A DNA stretch of 64,000 bases, from positions 124,001 to 188,000 of the forward strand of contig NZ_JACHMH010000001.1 of assembly GCF_014204915.1 (NCBI RefSeq). Reading direction: 5' to 3'. The stretch is from Crossiella cryophila. Lineage in GTDB: Bacteria > Actinomycetota > Actinomycetes > Mycobacteriales > Pseudonocardiaceae. Made by a program: the position numbers and the translations under genes. This document shows positions 63,434 through 64,000 of the stretch, one piece after another. A model generated the notes under the pieces. It made no database searches. It was not told the DNA's origin and worked only from the letters and a program-made list of their open reading frames with translations. Position 1 is the stretch's first letter, and each line of letters opens with the position of its first letter.

Positions 63434-64000
63434 CAGAACTCCCCGGTGCCGACTCTGAGCTTCTCGATCACCAGCACCGCCAGGCCGGTCACCACCATGA
63501 GCAAGGTGCAGGCCGCGTAGGCCATGGCCTCGTTGAGTTCGCCGGGCCGGGCGATCAGCCGGGCGATGGCCACCGGCAGCGTGGGCGCCTCCGGCCGGGC
63601 CAGGAAGCTGGTCGCGCCGAATTCGCCAAGTGCCACCACGAATCCGAACCCGGCGGCGGCCAGCATGGACCGCAGCGCCAGTGGCAGGTCCACCTCCCGC
63701 CAGACCCGGAACGGTCCGGCGCCCAGGGTGGCGGCGGCCTGGCGCAGCCGGTCGTCGACGGCCCGCAGCACCGGCAGCACCAGCCGCACCACCAGCGGGG
63801 TGACCACCAGCGCCTGGGCCAGCGGGACCAGCAGCGGCGAGGTGCGGAAGTCCCCTGGCAGGGCGTCCATGGTGACCAGGTAGCCGAAACCGACGGTCAC
63901 CGCGGACACGCCCAGCGGCAGCATCAGCACCAGGTCCAGGGCCTCCCCCGCGCCGCGGCGGCGCACGCGGGAGAGCACGATCGCCGCCAGCAGGCCGATG
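63433..64000 (-). CDS. ABC importer permease, FbpB/ThiP type (5' end off window)
   Basis: About 189 codons of the C-terminal half of a double-length permease; the start is beyond the right edge. Several membrane helices are visible, with a conserved cytoplasmic EAA-like loop LGAGPFRVWREVDLPLALRS. Coupled to the ATPase by a 1-bp overlap. Substrate as for the ATPase: ferric iron, thiamine or a related small solute; the binding protein would lie further upstream, off-window. Confidence 0.85.
   Translation of the reverse strand, partial: IGLLAAIVLSRVRRRGAGEALDLVLMLPLGVSAVTVGFGYLVTMDALPGDFRTSPLLVPLAQALVVTPLVVRLVLPVLRAVDDRLRQAAATLGAGPFRVWREVDLPLALRSMLAAAGFGFVVALGEFGATSFLARPEAPTLPVAIARLIARPGELNEAMAYAACTLLMVVTGLAVLVIEKLRVGTGEF

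Overview
The window is a 64-kb chromosomal segment of a high-GC actinomycete. Most likely it is a member of the Pseudonocardiales or a close relative of the mycolic-acid lineage; the family placement is inference. The reasons are very high GC, frequent GTG starts, many starts that look leaderless, and actinobacterial marker genes: mycothiol deacetylase mshB, gpgS, the glgC/glgM pair, lpqW, the actinobacterial-type dapD, DUF3117 and an mrp ATPase. Read left to right, the core genes follow, in inverted orientation, the order I recall for Mycobacterium tuberculosis Rv1238 down to Rv1165. About twenty lineage-specific genes are inserted between them. I see no IS element, prophage, CRISPR array, tRNA or rRNA.

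Layout. 1-3.6 kb: trehalose-type ABC importer (two permeases, lipoprotein; the ATPase lies off the left edge) with a general-stress membrane protein upstream. 3.7-9.7 kb: acyl-CoA dehydrogenase, a 46-aa zinc-ribbon protein, a very large patatin-like protein and a CitE-type lyase. 9.8-13.8 kb: hypothetical plus streptomycin-kinase-like pair, PhzF epimerase, MgtE-N/CBS protein and DUF1003 protein. 13.8-19.8 kb: MarR regulator, mrp, and the envelope-stress cluster sigE-rseA-htrA-tatB with its ECF-type promoter, plus a divergent O-methyltransferase. 19.8-22.4 kb: glgC and glgA/glgM. 22.5-29.7 kb: lipoprotein, MFS pump with LysR regulator, leucyl aminopeptidase, DUF3117, PaaX and a PaaG-like isomerase. 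29.8-33.8 kb: tagA, SRPBCC, DivIVA-like protein, HAAS/PadR pair, gpgS and a FolP2-like gene. 33.9-38.6 kb: secreted CocE-type hydrolase, VOC protein, Cys/His protein, two LOG-family proteins and wrbA. 38.7-42.4 kb: ABC exporter divergent from a NarL-type two-component system. 42.4-48.4 kb: lysine/DAP genes dapE, dapD and dapC, CHAD protein, ferredoxin, membrane protein and mshB. 48.5-54.6 kb: two family-5 lipoproteins (the second LpqW-like), typA and a 32-aa cysteine-rich basic protein under a candidate iron box. 54.7-57.2 kb: YciI protein, trpS with a leader-peptide attenuator, and an SRPBCC-NUDIX fusion. 57.2-62.4 kb: OmpR-type two-component system divergent from a LolA-like protein and ABC exporter. 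62.4-64 kb: iron/thiamine-type ABC importer, cut by the right edge.

The strongest non-coding signals are these: (i) a textbook four-segment ribosome-mediated attenuator before trpS; (ii) two almost identical long palindromic arrays of 22-bp units that each fill a gap between convergent genes about 10 kb apart; (iii) four TCTCAG direct repeats at 11/20/11-bp steps between a response regulator and its divergent operon; (iv) an ECF -35/-10 pair upstream of sigE; (v) an IdeR/DtxR-type iron box before the 32-aa Cys protein; and (vi) a repeated TANNNT-N6-8-(A/G)TG start layout at more than a dozen genes.
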